Below are positions 24,411-33,250 of a stretch of 36,317 nt of DNA, in pieces (within the stretch, counting starts at the first letter, position 1; each line of letters starts with the position of its first letter). Under the pieces are notes generated by a model. That model saw nothing but the letters and a program-made list of their open reading frames with translations, did no database searches and was not told the origin of the DNA. The DNA is taken from positions 1 to 36,317 of the forward strand of contig NZ_JADIKE010000015.1 in the NCBI RefSeq assembly GCF_016904955.1, given 5' to 3'. A program made the translations under genes and the position numbers. Source of the stretch: Dyella flava. GTDB taxonomy: Bacteria > Pseudomonadota > Gammaproteobacteria > Xanthomonadales > Rhodanobacteraceae.

Positions 24411-24437
24411 CTCTCTCTCCCCGGAGGGGAGCGGGAG
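24411..24437. repeat. CTCTCCCC hairpin between the two glycosidase genes
   Basis: CTCCCC and GGGGAG flank a three-base loop (24417-24431) within a longer CTCTCTCTCC...GGGAG stretch. It lies in the 80-base gap between the GH-D and GH35 genes and could attenuate or stabilise the operon transcript. The element recurs at 19352 and 20560. Confidence 0.65.
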
Positions 24438-24464
24438 TAATTTCTTGTATAAGGTGCTGGATTG

Positions 24465-26336
24465 ATGCAACGACGCGACTTCCTTCGATTTGCAGTCCTC
24501 ACGCCATTCGCCGCAGCCATGCCCGTTACGCATGCGGCCACCACCAACAACACTGCAACCGAGCCGTTGCCTGACGGCAAGCCCCATCGCTTCGAGCTGA
24601 GCCACCAGCACTTTCTGCTCGATGGCGCGCCGTTCCAGATCCGCAGCGGCGAAATGCATCCCGCGCGCATTCCGCACGAATACTGGCTGCACCGCATCCG
24701 CATGGCCAAGGCGATGGGCTTGAACACCATCGCCATCTATCTGATGTGGAATTTCCTGGAGCGAGAGCCGGGCATCTTCGACCTGACCACTGGGCGCCAC
24801 GACTTCGCGCGTTTTATCCAGTTGTGCCAGCAGGAAGGCATGTGGGTGTATCTGCGGCCCGGCCCTTATGTTTGCGCCGAATGGGACATGGGGGGATTGC
24901 CGCCTTATCTGCTGCGCGATCCCACCATCCGCGTGCGCACCAAGGATGACCCGCGCTACATGGATGCCGTGGCGCGTTATATGGATGCGGTGGCGCCGCG
25001 GCTGGTTCCGCTGATGGCCAAGCACGGTGGCCCGATCCTGATGGTGCAGATCGAGAACGAGTATGCATCGTTCGGTCACGATCTGGACTACCTGTTGCGG
25101 CTGCGCGCGATGTGGCAGCAGCGTGGCATCGAAGGGCCTTTCTCGATTGCCGATGGCCTGGCGGAAATCCAGAAGACACGAACCTATGTGCCGGGAGCTG
25201 CGCTCGGTCTGGACGGCGACACCGATTTCGCGGCGGCCCAATGGATGGCGGGCGAGGCGCCGGTATGGCAGGGCGAAGGTTATCCCGGCTGGATCACGCA
25301 CTGGGGCGATCTGGATTTCCAGCGCGGCCACTTCACCAGCACGCTGCGCAAGCTGCTGGCCGAAGGCCGTTCCTTCAACATGTATGTGGTGCATGGCGGC
25401 ACCAATTTCGGTTTTACCGCCGGCGGCAATGCCAATGACGATTACTCCGGCTTCGAACCGGTGATCACCAGCTACGACTATGGCGCGCCGATCAACGAGC
25501 GCGGCGAAGCCACGCCCGATTACCACACTTTCCGCAAGCTGCTGGCAGCACACGTTGCGCATTCCCTTCCGGAGCCGCCGGCGCCGCCGCCCACGGTTCA
25601 TTTCGATGAGGTGTACGCCAAGCCGTTCGCCTGCATCTGGGACAACTTGCCGTTGCCCGCGCGACACGTGGAAAAACCCAATCCCAACGAGATGCTGTTT
25701 GCGCAGGACCACGGCATGGTGGTGTACCGCAAGACGCTGCCCACCGGCGGCATGCTGCATGTCGAGGGCTTGCGCGATTACGGCACGGTGTTCAGCGAGG
25801 GCAAATACCTGGATTATCTGTCGCGCGTGAACAAGGCCGGCCTGCACGGGAGCCTGCACGTGGATATTCCGCCGCCGGCCAACGGTGCCGGCGCGATCCT
25901 CGACATCCTGGTCGACAGCTTTGGCCACGTGAACTACGGCCAGGCCATCTACGACTTCAAGGGCATTGTCGGTGCGGTCACGCTGGACGGCGAAGAGTTG
26001 AAGGAGTGGCAGGCGCACAGCTTGCCGCTGGACGAGGTGTATATCGCCGGACTGCCGCCGATGACGGACACCTCAACGATTCGCCCAGGCATGTTCTTCA
26101 AGGCCAGTGTGGAGTTGGCGCAGACCGGTGACTGCTATATCGACATGAGCGCCTGGGACAAAGGCTATCTGTGGGTGAACCGTCAGTTGCTGGGCCGCTA
26201 TTGGCGCATCGGTCCGCAGCAGCGCTTGTATTGCCCGGCTTCGTGGCTGGTGCGCGGGCATAACGAATTGCTGGTGTTCGACATGCATCTGACCAGCGCC
26301 GCGCCGATCAGCTGCAGCGATCGCCTGAGCGGATAG
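24465..26336 (+). CDS. GH35 beta-galactosidase, Tat-exported
   Basis: A 623-aa glycoside hydrolase of family 35, which removes terminal beta-linked galactose with retention. The N-terminus is a Tat signal (MQRRDFLRFAVLTPFAAAM, cleavage after about 25), so the enzyme is periplasmic. The GH35 landmarks are present: SGEMHPARIP at 61-70, the conserved LRPGPYVCAEWDMGGLP at 130-146, the acid/base in QIENEYASFG (Glu199) and the nucleophile in GEGYPGWITHWGD (Glu271). Beta-sandwich domains typical of GH35 follow to the end. ATG 24465 is used; a TTG codon precedes it directly. It is 80 bases downstream of the GH-D gene on the same strand. Together they could strip both alpha- and beta-linked galactosyl residues from a glycan. 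Confidence 0.95.
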   Translation: MQRRDFLRFAVLTPFAAAMPVTHAATTNNTATEPLPDGKPHRFELSHQHFLLDGAPFQIRSGEMHPARIPHEYWLHRIRMAKAMGLNTIAIYLMWNFLEREPGIFDLTTGRHDFARFIQLCQQEGMWVYLRPGPYVCAEWDMGGLPPYLLRDPTIRVRTKDDPRYMDAVARYMDAVAPRLVPLMAKHGGPILMVQIENEYASFGHDLDYLLRLRAMWQQRGIEGPFSIADGLAEIQKTRTYVPGAALGLDGDTDFAAAQWMAGEAPVWQGEGYPGWITHWGDLDFQRGHFTSTLRKLLAEGRSFNMYVVHGGTNFGFTAGGNANDDYSGFEPVITSYDYGAPINERGEATPDYHTFRKLLAAHVAHSLPEPPAPPPTVHFDEVYAKPFACIWDNLPLPARHVEKPNPNEMLFAQDHGMVVYRKTLPTGGMLHVEGLRDYGTVFSEGKYLDYLSRVNKAGLHGSLHVDIPPPANGAGAILDILVDSFGHVNYGQAIYDFKGIVGAVTLDGEELKEWQAHSLPLDEVYIAGLPPMTDTSTIRPGMFFKASVELAQTGDCYIDMSAWDKGYLWVNRQLLGRYWRIGPQQRLYCPASWLVRGHNELLVFDMHLTSAAPISCSDRLSG

Positions 26337-26342
26337 CGATGG

Positions 26343-26450
26343 TTGGGTAGGTTGGGTAGGTTGGGTTAGCGCAGCGTAACCCAACGGAAATCGATCGAAG
26401 CGATAAACATCGTTGGGTTACGCTGCGCTAACCCAACCTACCCAACCTAC
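26343..26450. repeat. Large REP-like inverted repeat, copy C (extended arms)
   Basis: The same inverted repeat as copy B, but each arm is lengthened by tandem GTTGGGTAG units outside the core (26343-26362), matched by complementary units in the right arm (26435-26450). The centre again contains ATCGATCGAAGCGATAAACA. It separates the convergent GH35 and OprB genes. Confidence 0.9.
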
Positions 26451-26452
26451 GC

Positions 26453-27799
26453 TTAAAACTCGACATGCGCACGCAGTCCCGCAAAACGCGCTGGACCACG
26501 ATCGCGGTTGTAGCCCGGATTACGGATGAATTGCAGATCCGGGCTGATGCTGAGGTGATGGATAACCGCGATGTTGTAGTAGACCTCGGCAATCTGCTCC
26601 GGACCGTAACGCAAGGTGCCGTCACCGAGCAGGAAGCCGTCGCCACCCATTTGCAGGTAATCGGCATGGATGCGCGACAGCCCGTCGATGGCGACGCCGA
26701 TGCCCAGTCGATCATCCGACCGATCCCAGTGCACGCCGGACAGCTGGAAGCCACCGCTCAGCAAACGATCGACTTCGGTAAAGATGAAGGATTCGGTGTG
26801 GCCGTCGTTCCAGCCTGCGCGCATGAAGAATCCGGTATCGCCGTTGTCCGCGACCGGTAGTTCGCCGTTGATGCCGAAACCGAATTTGTGGCGGCCCGGC
26901 GCGTCATCGTCATGGATATTCGGCGTCTGGCCGGTGAGTTCGGCGATGTCGATGGCCTGCTGGTAAATGCCCATGTTTCCCTTGTTGTAGTAACCGAGGA
27001 AACGCAGGGCCCAGCCATTCGGATCGGGTTGCAGGGTCAGTTCGGCCTGCTGGCCGCTCGATTCGGTAAACGAGTCAATCAGGCGCTGGCCATTGGCTTC
27101 ATACGGCATCTGGTAGATGCCGTAACGCAGACTCCAGCCTTGCATGATCCAGCCCACCATCACGCCATAGGTGTAGCCGCGCGTATCGGCGGCAAAGTCC
27201 CAGGCGGTGTTGTTCCACAGCGACCAGTTCATGAACTGCTCGCGGGTGGAATTGGCGTAGCGGTTCTTGTCGAAGTCGTCGTTGACCGCCATCAGGCCGA
27301 CCTTGACCTCGATATGTTTGGTCGCTTCGGTACCGGGCAGCTGATCCTGGCCGCGTTCGACCGTATCGGTTGCATCACCCAGCGGACAGGTCCAGCGGAA
27401 ATAGCCGCGCGCGATATACGGCCCTTTGCCCAGGTTGGCGACGCCGGAGCGGATGATGTCGCCGTTGGTCAATCCGCCCAGGCCTGTCGCGCCGCTGACG
27501 CCTTCGCCCTTGAACATTTCCAGGTCGAGGTAGAACTGCAAATGCGCAGGCAACTGCACACCGAAGTACGCGCCGAAGGTGTGCGAACGCGCGGTGGAGC
27601 CATTGGGATTGAGGCTGAGCGGCCCCCGGTAAGGCGAATGCACACGCGACTGATTCTGATCCACGAAGGTGTATTGCGCGCCCAGCCATTGCGGTACGAA
27701 CAGCGGTGCGTCATCGGCGTGCGCCGCCAACGGCAAGGCGGCGAGTAGCAGGCACGACAATATCTTGCGATGGTTTAGACGTTTAAACGTGCTGATCAT
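26453..27799 (-). CDS. oprB: OprB-family carbohydrate-selective porin
   Basis: A 448-aa outer-membrane beta-barrel with a signal peptide (ILSCLLLAALPLAAHADD, cleavage near residue 28). The sequence alternates polar and aromatic strands, with the OprB pattern in GAYFGVQLPAHLQFYLDLEMFKGEGVSG, ARGYFRW, and the C-terminal EQIAEVYYNIAVIHHLSISPDLQFIRNPGYN and final HVEF with a terminal Phe for barrel assembly. OprB porins admit mono- or oligosaccharides. The ATG at 27799 lacks a good ribosome site. It is convergent with the GH35 gene across repeat copy C, and the adjacency suggests it brings the glycan fragments to the periplasmic glycosidases. Its 5' region (27800-27880) shows no clear promoter. 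Confidence 0.92.
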   Translation of the reverse strand: MISTFKRLNHRKILSCLLLAALPLAAHADDAPLFVPQWLGAQYTFVDQNQSRVHSPYRGPLSLNPNGSTARSHTFGAYFGVQLPAHLQFYLDLEMFKGEGVSGATGLGGLTNGDIIRSGVANLGKGPYIARGYFRWTCPLGDATDTVERGQDQLPGTEATKHIEVKVGLMAVNDDFDKNRYANSTREQFMNWSLWNNTAWDFAADTRGYTYGVMVGWIMQGWSLRYGIYQMPYEANGQRLIDSFTESSGQQAELTLQPDPNGWALRFLGYYNKGNMGIYQQAIDIAELTGQTPNIHDDDAPGRHKFGFGINGELPVADNGDTGFFMRAGWNDGHTESFIFTEVDRLLSGGFQLSGVHWDRSDDRLGIGVAIDGLSRIHADYLQMGGDGFLLGDGTLRYGPEQIAEVYYNIAVIHHLSISPDLQFIRNPGYNRDRGPARFAGLRAHVEF

Positions 27800-27880
27800 G
27801 AGCGGAAAAAACGGACGTCCCCATCGCTAGTGCGCCGGTGATGCTGCAGGCTGGGTAGCGAACTGTCAATGTCGCCGCGG

Positions 27881-27970
27881 GCGTAGGTTGGGTTAGCGCA
27901 GCGTAACCCAACGGAATTCGATCGAAGCGATAAACATCGTTGGGTTACGCTGCGCTAACCCAACCTACGC
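27881..27970. repeat. Large REP-like inverted repeat, copy D
   Basis: Outer arms start GCGTAGGTTGGGTTAGCGC and end with the exact complement. The centre holds ATTCGATCGAAGCGATAAAC, as in copies B and C. It lies upstream of the OprB gene and downstream of the typA gene. Confidence 0.9.
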
Positions 27971-28023
27971 CAACCTACCCAACCCGGCGGCTACGGCAAG
28001 GCGTTGAGGAGTGGACGGAAAAG

Positions 28024-28051
28024 CAAAAGGCCACCTTGCGGTGGCCTTTTG
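28024..28051 (-). terminator. Terminator of typA
   Basis: CAAAAGGCCACC (28024-28035) and GGTGGCCTTTTG (28040-28051) form a perfect stem with a 4-base loop. Read leftward it is followed by CTTTT and lies 20 bases past the typA stop. The T-run on both sides makes it bidirectional. Confidence 0.9.
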
Positions 28052-28071
28052 TTTTCATCGTATGCAAGACA

Positions 28072-29901
28072 TCACGCAATGCGTGAAGCTCGCTTGCGAT
28101 CGTTTTCCGTCAGATGCTTCTTGCGCAGACGGATTTCCTTCGGCGTGACTTCGACCAGTTCGTCGTCGTCGATGAAATCCAGTGCCTGTTCCAGCGAGAA
28201 CTTGGTGGCGGGGGTCAACTGGATCGCATCGTCCTTGCCCGAGGCGCGCATATTGGTCAGCGGCTTGGGCTTGATGGCGTTGACGGTGAGATCGTTGTCC
28301 TTGGCGTGAATGCCGACCAGCTGGCCTTCATAGACCGAGTCGCCTTCCGCCGCGAACAACTTGCCGCGATCCTGCAGCGGACCGAGCGAGTAGGCGGGTG
28401 TGGTGCCGGCGGCGTTGGCGATCATCACGCCGTTGAGGCGCTTGGCGATCTGGCCTTCTTCTTTCGGGCCGTAGTGGTCGAACACGTGGAACAGCAGGCC
28501 CGAACCCTGGGTGAGGGTCTTGAACTGGTTCTGGAAGCCGATCAGGCCACGCGCCGGGATCATGTATTCGAGGCGCACACGACCTTTGCCGTCGGGCTCC
28601 ATGTTCTTCAGCTGACCCTTGCGGACGCCGAGGCGTTCCATCACCGGACCCTGGTGGTTCTCTTCCACATCGACCACCAATTGCTCGATCGGCTCCATCT
28701 TCTGGCCGTCGATCTCCTTGATGATCACTTCCGGGCGCGACACGGCGAACTCGTAGCCCTCGCGGCGCATGTTTTCGATCAGCACCGACAGATGCAGTTC
28801 GCCACGGCCCGACACCAGGAACTTGTCGGCGTCGGAACCTTGTTCGACCTTCAGGGCCACGTTGTGCACCTGCTCGCGGTCCAGGCGGTCCTTCAGCTGG
28901 CGGCTGGTCAGGAACTTGCCGCCGGAGAGATCCTTGTTGCCGGCGAACGGCGAGTTGTTGACCTGGAAGGTCATGCTGATCGTCGGTTCGTCGACGGTCA
29001 GTGCCGGCAGCGCTTCGGGCGTGTCCAGCGCGCAGACGGTGTCGGAAATGGTCAGCTCCTGGATGCCGGAGATGGCGACGATGTCGCCCGCTTCGGCGCT
29101 GTCCTGCTCGATCCGCTCAAGGCCGAGGAAGCCGAGCACCTGCAGCACCTTGCCCTGGCGCTTCTTGCCGTGGCGATCGATCACCGCCACCGGCATGTTC
29201 TTCTTCAGCGTGCCGCGCTGGATGCGGCCGATGCCGATCACGCCGACAAAGTTGTTGTAGTCCAGCTGGCTGATGCGCATCTGGAACGGACCGGTCGGAT
29301 CCACTTCCGGCTTCGGCGCGTGATCCATGATGGCCTGGTACAGCGGGGTCATGTCGCCTTCGCGGGCGTCCTGATCAAGCGAGGCATAGCCGTTCAGCGC
29401 CGAGGCGTAAACGATCGGGAATTCCATCTGTTCCGGGGTCGCGCCGAGGCGATCGAACAGATCCCACACCTGCTCCACGACCCACTCCGGACGCGCGCCC
29501 GGGCGATCGATCTTGTTGACCACGACGATCGGCTTGAAGCCCATCGCGAACGCCTTCTGGGTGACGAAGCGGGTTTGCGGCATCGGGCCGTCCATCGCGT
29601 CGACGAGGATCAGCACGGTATCCACCATCGACAGCACGCGCTCCACTTCGCCGCCGAAGTCGGCGTGGCCTGGGGTGTCGACGATGTTGATGCGGTTGCC
29701 GCGCCAGGTGATGGCGGTGTTCTTGGCCAGGATGGTGATGCCGCGTTCTTTTTCCTGGTCGTTGCTGTCCATCACGCGTTCAGCCAGCACGGTGCGCTCG
29801 GACAGGGTGCCCGACTGCTTCAGCAGCTGGTCGACGAGGGTGGTCTTGCCATGGTCGACGTGGGCGACGATGGCGATATTGCGCAGATTTTCGATGGACA
29901 T
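28072..29901 (-). CDS. typA: Translational GTPase TypA/BipA
   Basis: A 609-aa ribosome-associated GTPase, of the normal family length. G motifs are intact: G1 AHVDHGKT at 13-20, G2 RGITI at 53-57, G3 DTPGHADF at 75-82 and G4 NKID at 129-132. They are followed by the EF-G-like domains II, III and V and the TypA-specific C-terminal region (ARGLIGFQNQF, TPAYSLG). It acts in ribosome assembly and cold or stress adaptation. The ATG at 29901 is chosen because MSIENLRNIAIVAHVDHGK is the family N-terminus; the ribosome site is weak and the frame continues upstream to 29964. It is followed by a good terminator. The 287 bases between it and the divergent esterase gene contain repeat copy E. Confidence 0.98.
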   Translation of the reverse strand: MSIENLRNIAIVAHVDHGKTTLVDQLLKQSGTLSERTVLAERVMDSNDQEKERGITILAKNTAITWRGNRINIVDTPGHADFGGEVERVLSMVDTVLILVDAMDGPMPQTRFVTQKAFAMGFKPIVVVNKIDRPGARPEWVVEQVWDLFDRLGATPEQMEFPIVYASALNGYASLDQDAREGDMTPLYQAIMDHAPKPEVDPTGPFQMRISQLDYNNFVGVIGIGRIQRGTLKKNMPVAVIDRHGKKRQGKVLQVLGFLGLERIEQDSAEAGDIVAISGIQELTISDTVCALDTPEALPALTVDEPTISMTFQVNNSPFAGNKDLSGGKFLTSRQLKDRLDREQVHNVALKVEQGSDADKFLVSGRGELHLSVLIENMRREGYEFAVSRPEVIIKEIDGQKMEPIEQLVVDVEENHQGPVMERLGVRKGQLKNMEPDGKGRVRLEYMIPARGLIGFQNQFKTLTQGSGLLFHVFDHYGPKEEGQIAKRLNGVMIANAAGTTPAYSLGPLQDRGKLFAAEGDSVYEGQLVGIHAKDNDLTVNAIKPKPLTNMRASGKDDAIQLTPATKFSLEQALDFIDDDELVEVTPKEIRLRKKHLTENDRKRASRIA

Positions 29902-30022
29902 GGCTAAAGGACTCGGGCGGGCCGTAAGGCCGCCGCGCAGGTTCTGGTGGGGTAAACCGGACAATTATACGGAGTTATGTGACAGCTTGCTTGAAGTGAG
30001 CGCCGGTGAGCTGTGTGGCGGC

Positions 30023-30180
30023 GTAGGTCGGGTTAGCGCAGCGTAACCCAACGGATATTTTGGCCTGCGGTGTGGCGATGTTTTAGCGCCTCGGCGCCAG
30101 AAGCTCTTAACGTTCTGGGGCATTAACAAAGCTGCGGGGCCCACATATCCGTTGGGTTACGCTGCGCTAACCCAACCTAC
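30023..30180. repeat. Large REP-like inverted repeat, copy E (long loop)
   Basis: Two 36-base arms (30023-30058 and 30145-30180) are complementary except at one position. The core is the shared GGGTTAGCGCAGCG element, extended inward by GGATAT/ATATCC, which is not in the other copies. The loop is 86 bases and unlike the short loops of copies B-D. The right arm ends 8 bases before the first possible start of the esterase gene. Confidence 0.88.
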
Positions 30181-30200
30181 GAAGCTCGGTGGTGCGTGGA

Positions 30201-31964
30201 ATGGTACGAGTGTCTTCGATGCAAGGGATCGAGTTTGTAGAGGGCGAGGTGCGCGCCACCACCCATCGCGATGGCGATGATCTGCTGAGCGCGGGCCTCG
30301 GCCTGGCCGGCCTGCAGGGGCCGTTGTCGCCTTTTGCGGATCCCGGCCATCCGACTGCGCAGGCATTGCGCCGGCGTGCGATCCAGACCAGCTGGAAGGG
30401 CATTGCCGATCTGGGGCCGCTGGGTGGCTTCGGCAGTGTCTATGGCGCGGTGCCCGCGGTGCCCGGCAGGGAGTATCAGGCCTTCGCCAGGATTCCCGGC
30501 GCGCATGCGCCACATCGCGTGCTGGCGCAGGTGCCGGATAACTTCGACCAGGACCACCGCTGCCTGGTGGTGACGGCTTCGTCCGGTTCACGTGGCATCT
30601 ACGGGGCTATCGCGCTGGCGGGCGCCTGGGGGCTGCCGCGTGGATGTGCAGTGGCCTATACCGACAAGGGTACGGGCTCCGGTTATTTCGATTACGCCGA
30701 CGACAGCGGCGTGGCGCTCGATGGCCAGCGCGCCACGCGCGGCAGCACCATGCTGGAGTTCGAGCCGGCCACCGCGCAAGGCGCGGGCATTGCCATCAAG
30801 CATGCGCATTCGCGCGACAACCCCGAGGCCGATTGGGGCCGCCATGTATTGCAGGCCGCGCAGTTTGGTTTGGCGATGCTCGATCGTGCCTTCCCGGAGC
30901 GGGCGCCTTTCACGCCGCACAACACCCGGATCATCGCCACGGGTTTGTCGAACGGTGGTGGCGCGGTGTTGCAGGCTGCCGGTCTGGATGAGCAACACAT
31001 GCTGGCCGGCGTGGTTGCGCTTGAGCCTAATGTGCACACGCCCGGTCACGGACGCGCGCTTTACGACTACATGAGCGAGGCTGCGTTGTGGCTGCCCTGC
31101 GCCTTGCTCGACGAACGCTTTGCTTCGACGGCCCTCGCGCGCGATGCGCATGGCGCGCCGCATGCCGCTTGGGTGGCCCGTTGCACCAGCCTGCATGCGC
31201 TCGGCTGGCTGAAAGCGAGCACGCTCGATGCGCAAGCCCGCGAGGCATACGAGCATTTGCGCAGCACGGGATGGACCGATCAGGTGATGGCAACCGCCGC
31301 CGCTTCGACTGCGCTGGATCTGTGGCGTGTGATCGGCGCCGCGTACGCATCGGCTTATCTGCGGCGCGGCGCTGACGATATGCCCGGTGGTTATCGCTAC
31401 GCGGCGCTGGTCGGCGGCGAGCCAGGTGTTGCCGATGCGGCGACGCGTGCAAGCTGGTGGGCGGAAGCCTCCGGCATTCCACCCGGCAACGGTGTCGGTT
31501 TGCTTGGCGGTACCGACGACAGCGCTGATCCGGCACTCAGAGACCTCACCAGCCTGCGCCGCCTGTGGACGGGCGATGATGCGGATGCGCGCGCCCTGCA
31601 TGCGTCGCTGCAGGCGCTGGCCGCCCATCTGCCGCGCAAGGAGTTGCCCTTGTGGGTATTGCACGGCGCGGACGACGGCCTGCTGCCGACCATCTTCACC
31701 TCCGAGCCGTATGTTGCCTGGCTTCGGTCCGAAGGACGCCGGCCGCTGTACTGGAAGCTGCCGCATGCGCAGCACTTTGATGCCTTCCTCGCCTTGCCGG
31801 GATTTGGTGACAAGCATCTGCCGCTGCTGCCGTACGGCTATGCGGCGCTGGATCGTCTCTGGGCGCATCTGTTCCAGGGCGAGGTCTGGCCGGCCGAGCT
31901 GTCGACCCCGGCCGGAACCGCCCGGGGCGCGGGTGCGCTGCAAGCCGGCATGCTGGGGCTGTAA
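30201..31964 (+). CDS. 3-hydroxybutyrate oligomer hydrolase-like esterase
   Basis: A 587-aa alpha/beta-hydrolase-type enzyme similar to D-(-)-3-hydroxybutyrate oligomer hydrolases, which cut oligomers released from polyhydroxybutyrate into monomers. Family blocks seen: DDLLSAGLGLAGLQ at 26-39, TASSGSRGIYGAIALAGAWG at 125-144, the YTDKGTGSGYFDY region at 153-165, nucleophile GLSNGGGA with Ser250, a late acidic HGADDG and a C-terminal HAQHFDAF with the likely catalytic His. No signal peptide is seen, whereas many relatives are longer and exported, so this one is probably intracellular or its N-terminus is misplaced. Start is uncertain: GTG 30189, ATG 30201 or ATG 30219, none with a clear ribosome site, because the repeat arm ends just upstream. 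Confidence 0.8.
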   Translation: MVRVSSMQGIEFVEGEVRATTHRDGDDLLSAGLGLAGLQGPLSPFADPGHPTAQALRRRAIQTSWKGIADLGPLGGFGSVYGAVPAVPGREYQAFARIPGAHAPHRVLAQVPDNFDQDHRCLVVTASSGSRGIYGAIALAGAWGLPRGCAVAYTDKGTGSGYFDYADDSGVALDGQRATRGSTMLEFEPATAQGAGIAIKHAHSRDNPEADWGRHVLQAAQFGLAMLDRAFPERAPFTPHNTRIIATGLSNGGGAVLQAAGLDEQHMLAGVVALEPNVHTPGHGRALYDYMSEAALWLPCALLDERFASTALARDAHGAPHAAWVARCTSLHALGWLKASTLDAQAREAYEHLRSTGWTDQVMATAAASTALDLWRVIGAAYASAYLRRGADDMPGGYRYAALVGGEPGVADAATRASWWAEASGIPPGNGVGLLGGTDDSADPALRDLTSLRRLWTGDDADARALHASLQALAAHLPRKELPLWVLHGADDGLLPTIFTSEPYVAWLRSEGRRPLYWKLPHAQHFDAFLALPGFGDKHLPLLPYGYAALDRLWAHLFQGEVWPAELSTPAGTARGAGALQAGMLGL

Positions 31965-32149
31965 GGAAGCCGGGAACGGGAAGGGCCGATCTGGCGAAAC
32001 GCTGGTTCGAGGCTTTGAATCAGCGATGCCAGGCCCGTGCTTGAGGCGGGGCGAATGCGGCGATGCGATCCCCGTTATCAAGCGGTATTCTTAGCGATTA
32101 GCCGCCCGGCCTCCCGGGCACCCTGTCAGAACAGATCTAAGGAACACCG

Positions 32150-32659
32150 ATGGCCATCAATATCACGATCACCACCAACCGCGGTCCGATTCATCTGCGT
32201 CTGCATGACGACAAGACCCCGGTAACAGTGGCCAGCTTCGTCAATCTGGCGCGTCGCGGTTATTACGATGGTTTGTCGTTCCATCGCGTCATCGCCGACT
32301 TCATGATCCAGGGCGGTTGCCCGGAAGGCAGCGGCCGCGGTGGTCCGGGCTACCGTTTCGAGGACGAATTCGACGGCTCCCTGCGCCATGACAAGCCGGG
32401 CATCCTGTCGATGGCCAATGCCGGTCCGCGTACCAACGGCAGCCAGTTCTTCATCACGCACGGTCCCACGCCCTGGCTGGACGGCAAGCACAGCGTGTTC
32501 GGCGAAGTGCTGGGCGCCGAAGACCAGAAGGTGGTCGATGCGATCAAGCAGGGCGATACGATCGAAAAGGTCACCGTGGAAGGCGATGTCGATGCCTTGC
32601 TGGCCGCCCAGGCCGAGCGCGTGAAGGAGTGGAACACGGTGCTCGATCAGCACGGCTGA
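32150..32659 (+). CDS. ppiB: Cyclophilin-type peptidyl-prolyl isomerase
   Basis: A 169-aa cytoplasmic cyclophilin that speeds cis-trans isomerisation of proline peptide bonds. Active-site blocks are intact: [14 protein letters not shown] at 43-56 (with the catalytic Arg46 position), [19 protein letters not shown] at 94-112 and HSVFGEV at 114-120. No signal peptide, so it is the PpiB-like cytoplasmic type. The ATG has AAGGA about 9 bases upstream. A strong terminator follows 26 bases past the stop, so it is probably monocistronic. Confidence 0.95.
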   Translation: MAINITITTNRGPIHLRLHDDKTPVTVASFVNLARRGYYDGLSFHRVIADFMIQGGCPEGSGRGGPGYRFEDEFDGSLRHDKPGILSMANAGPRTNGSQFFITHGPTPWLDGKHSVFGEVLGAEDQKVVDAIKQGDTIEKVTVEGDVDALLAAQAERVKEWNTVLDQHG

Positions 32660-32685
32660 GCGCTCTTTCCAACACCTGAAAAGCC

Positions 32686-32718
32686 AAGGCCGCCAGGCTC
32701 GTCCTGGCGGCCTTTTTT
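32686..32718 (+). terminator. Terminator of the cyclophilin gene
   Basis: AAGGCCGCCAGG (32686-32697) pairs perfectly with CCTGGCGGCCTT (32703-32714) around a 5-base loop, followed by T residues. Confidence 0.93.
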
Positions 32719-32797
32719 CACGCCGCTGTTACCACTCTGTCGCCAGGGCGGACATAACATTCAACGGTTGGATCCCTATCTTCGAAGGAGTGCGGCG

Positions 32798-33229
32798 ATG
32801 TCCATTCTCGGCAATTTGGGCAATCTGTTGGGTGGCGGCCAGAATGATGCGAGCGGCGCATCGTCACTGGTCGGCGTGGCGGGGCAGTTGATTCAAGAGG
32901 CGGGCGGCATCCAGGGCCTGGCCAGCACACTGCAGCAGCATGGTCTGGGCGATGCAGTCCAGTCCTGGATCGGCAATGACGCCAATCAGGCGATTTCCGG
33001 CGATCAGCTCAACCAGGTGCTGCAGAAGGCGGGGCTGGACTCGGTGGTCTGCAATGCAGCCAGCAAGTTCGGTGTGGACCCGGGAGAGTTGATGAATCAG
33101 GTGGCCCAGGTGCTGCCGCATGCGGTTGATCACGCGACCCCGGATGGGCAGGCACCGGCTGGCGGTGGCTTCGATCTTTCCATGCTGGGTGGCCTGGCCG
33201 AGAAGCTGCTTGCAGCCAGGACCGCCTGA
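32798..33229 (+). CDS. YidB family (DUF937) protein
   Basis: A 143-aa soluble protein of the YidB/DUF937 type: glycine-rich start (GNLGNLLGGGQ), then helical repeats with LIQEAGGIQGLASTLQQHGLGDAVQSWIG at about 33-61 and a second amphipathic unit ISGDQLNQVLQ, ending in MLGGLAEKLLAA. Function unknown. The ATG at 32798 has AAGGAG about 7 bases upstream; an upstream start at 32768 is less likely. It is followed by a clear terminator. Confidence 0.88.
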   Translation: MSILGNLGNLLGGGQNDASGASSLVGVAGQLIQEAGGIQGLASTLQQHGLGDAVQSWIGNDANQAISGDQLNQVLQKAGLDSVVCNAASKFGVDPGELMNQVAQVLPHAVDHATPDGQAPAGGGFDLSMLGGLAEKLLAARTA

Positions 33230-33250
33230 TCCCGGTCGGTATTTACAAAA

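Noticed and set aside
24324..26018. 564-codon open frame on the minus strand
   Set aside because: It runs antisense to the well-supported GH35 gene, has no domain pattern, and is typical of shadow frames in GC-rich DNA.
28114..29907. 597-codon open frame on the plus strand
   Set aside because: It is antisense to typA, which has every G motif intact; the frame is a compositional artefact.
19415..30180. CRISPR array
   Set aside because: The repeats are inverted, irregularly spaced over kilobases and have no unique spacers of constant length.
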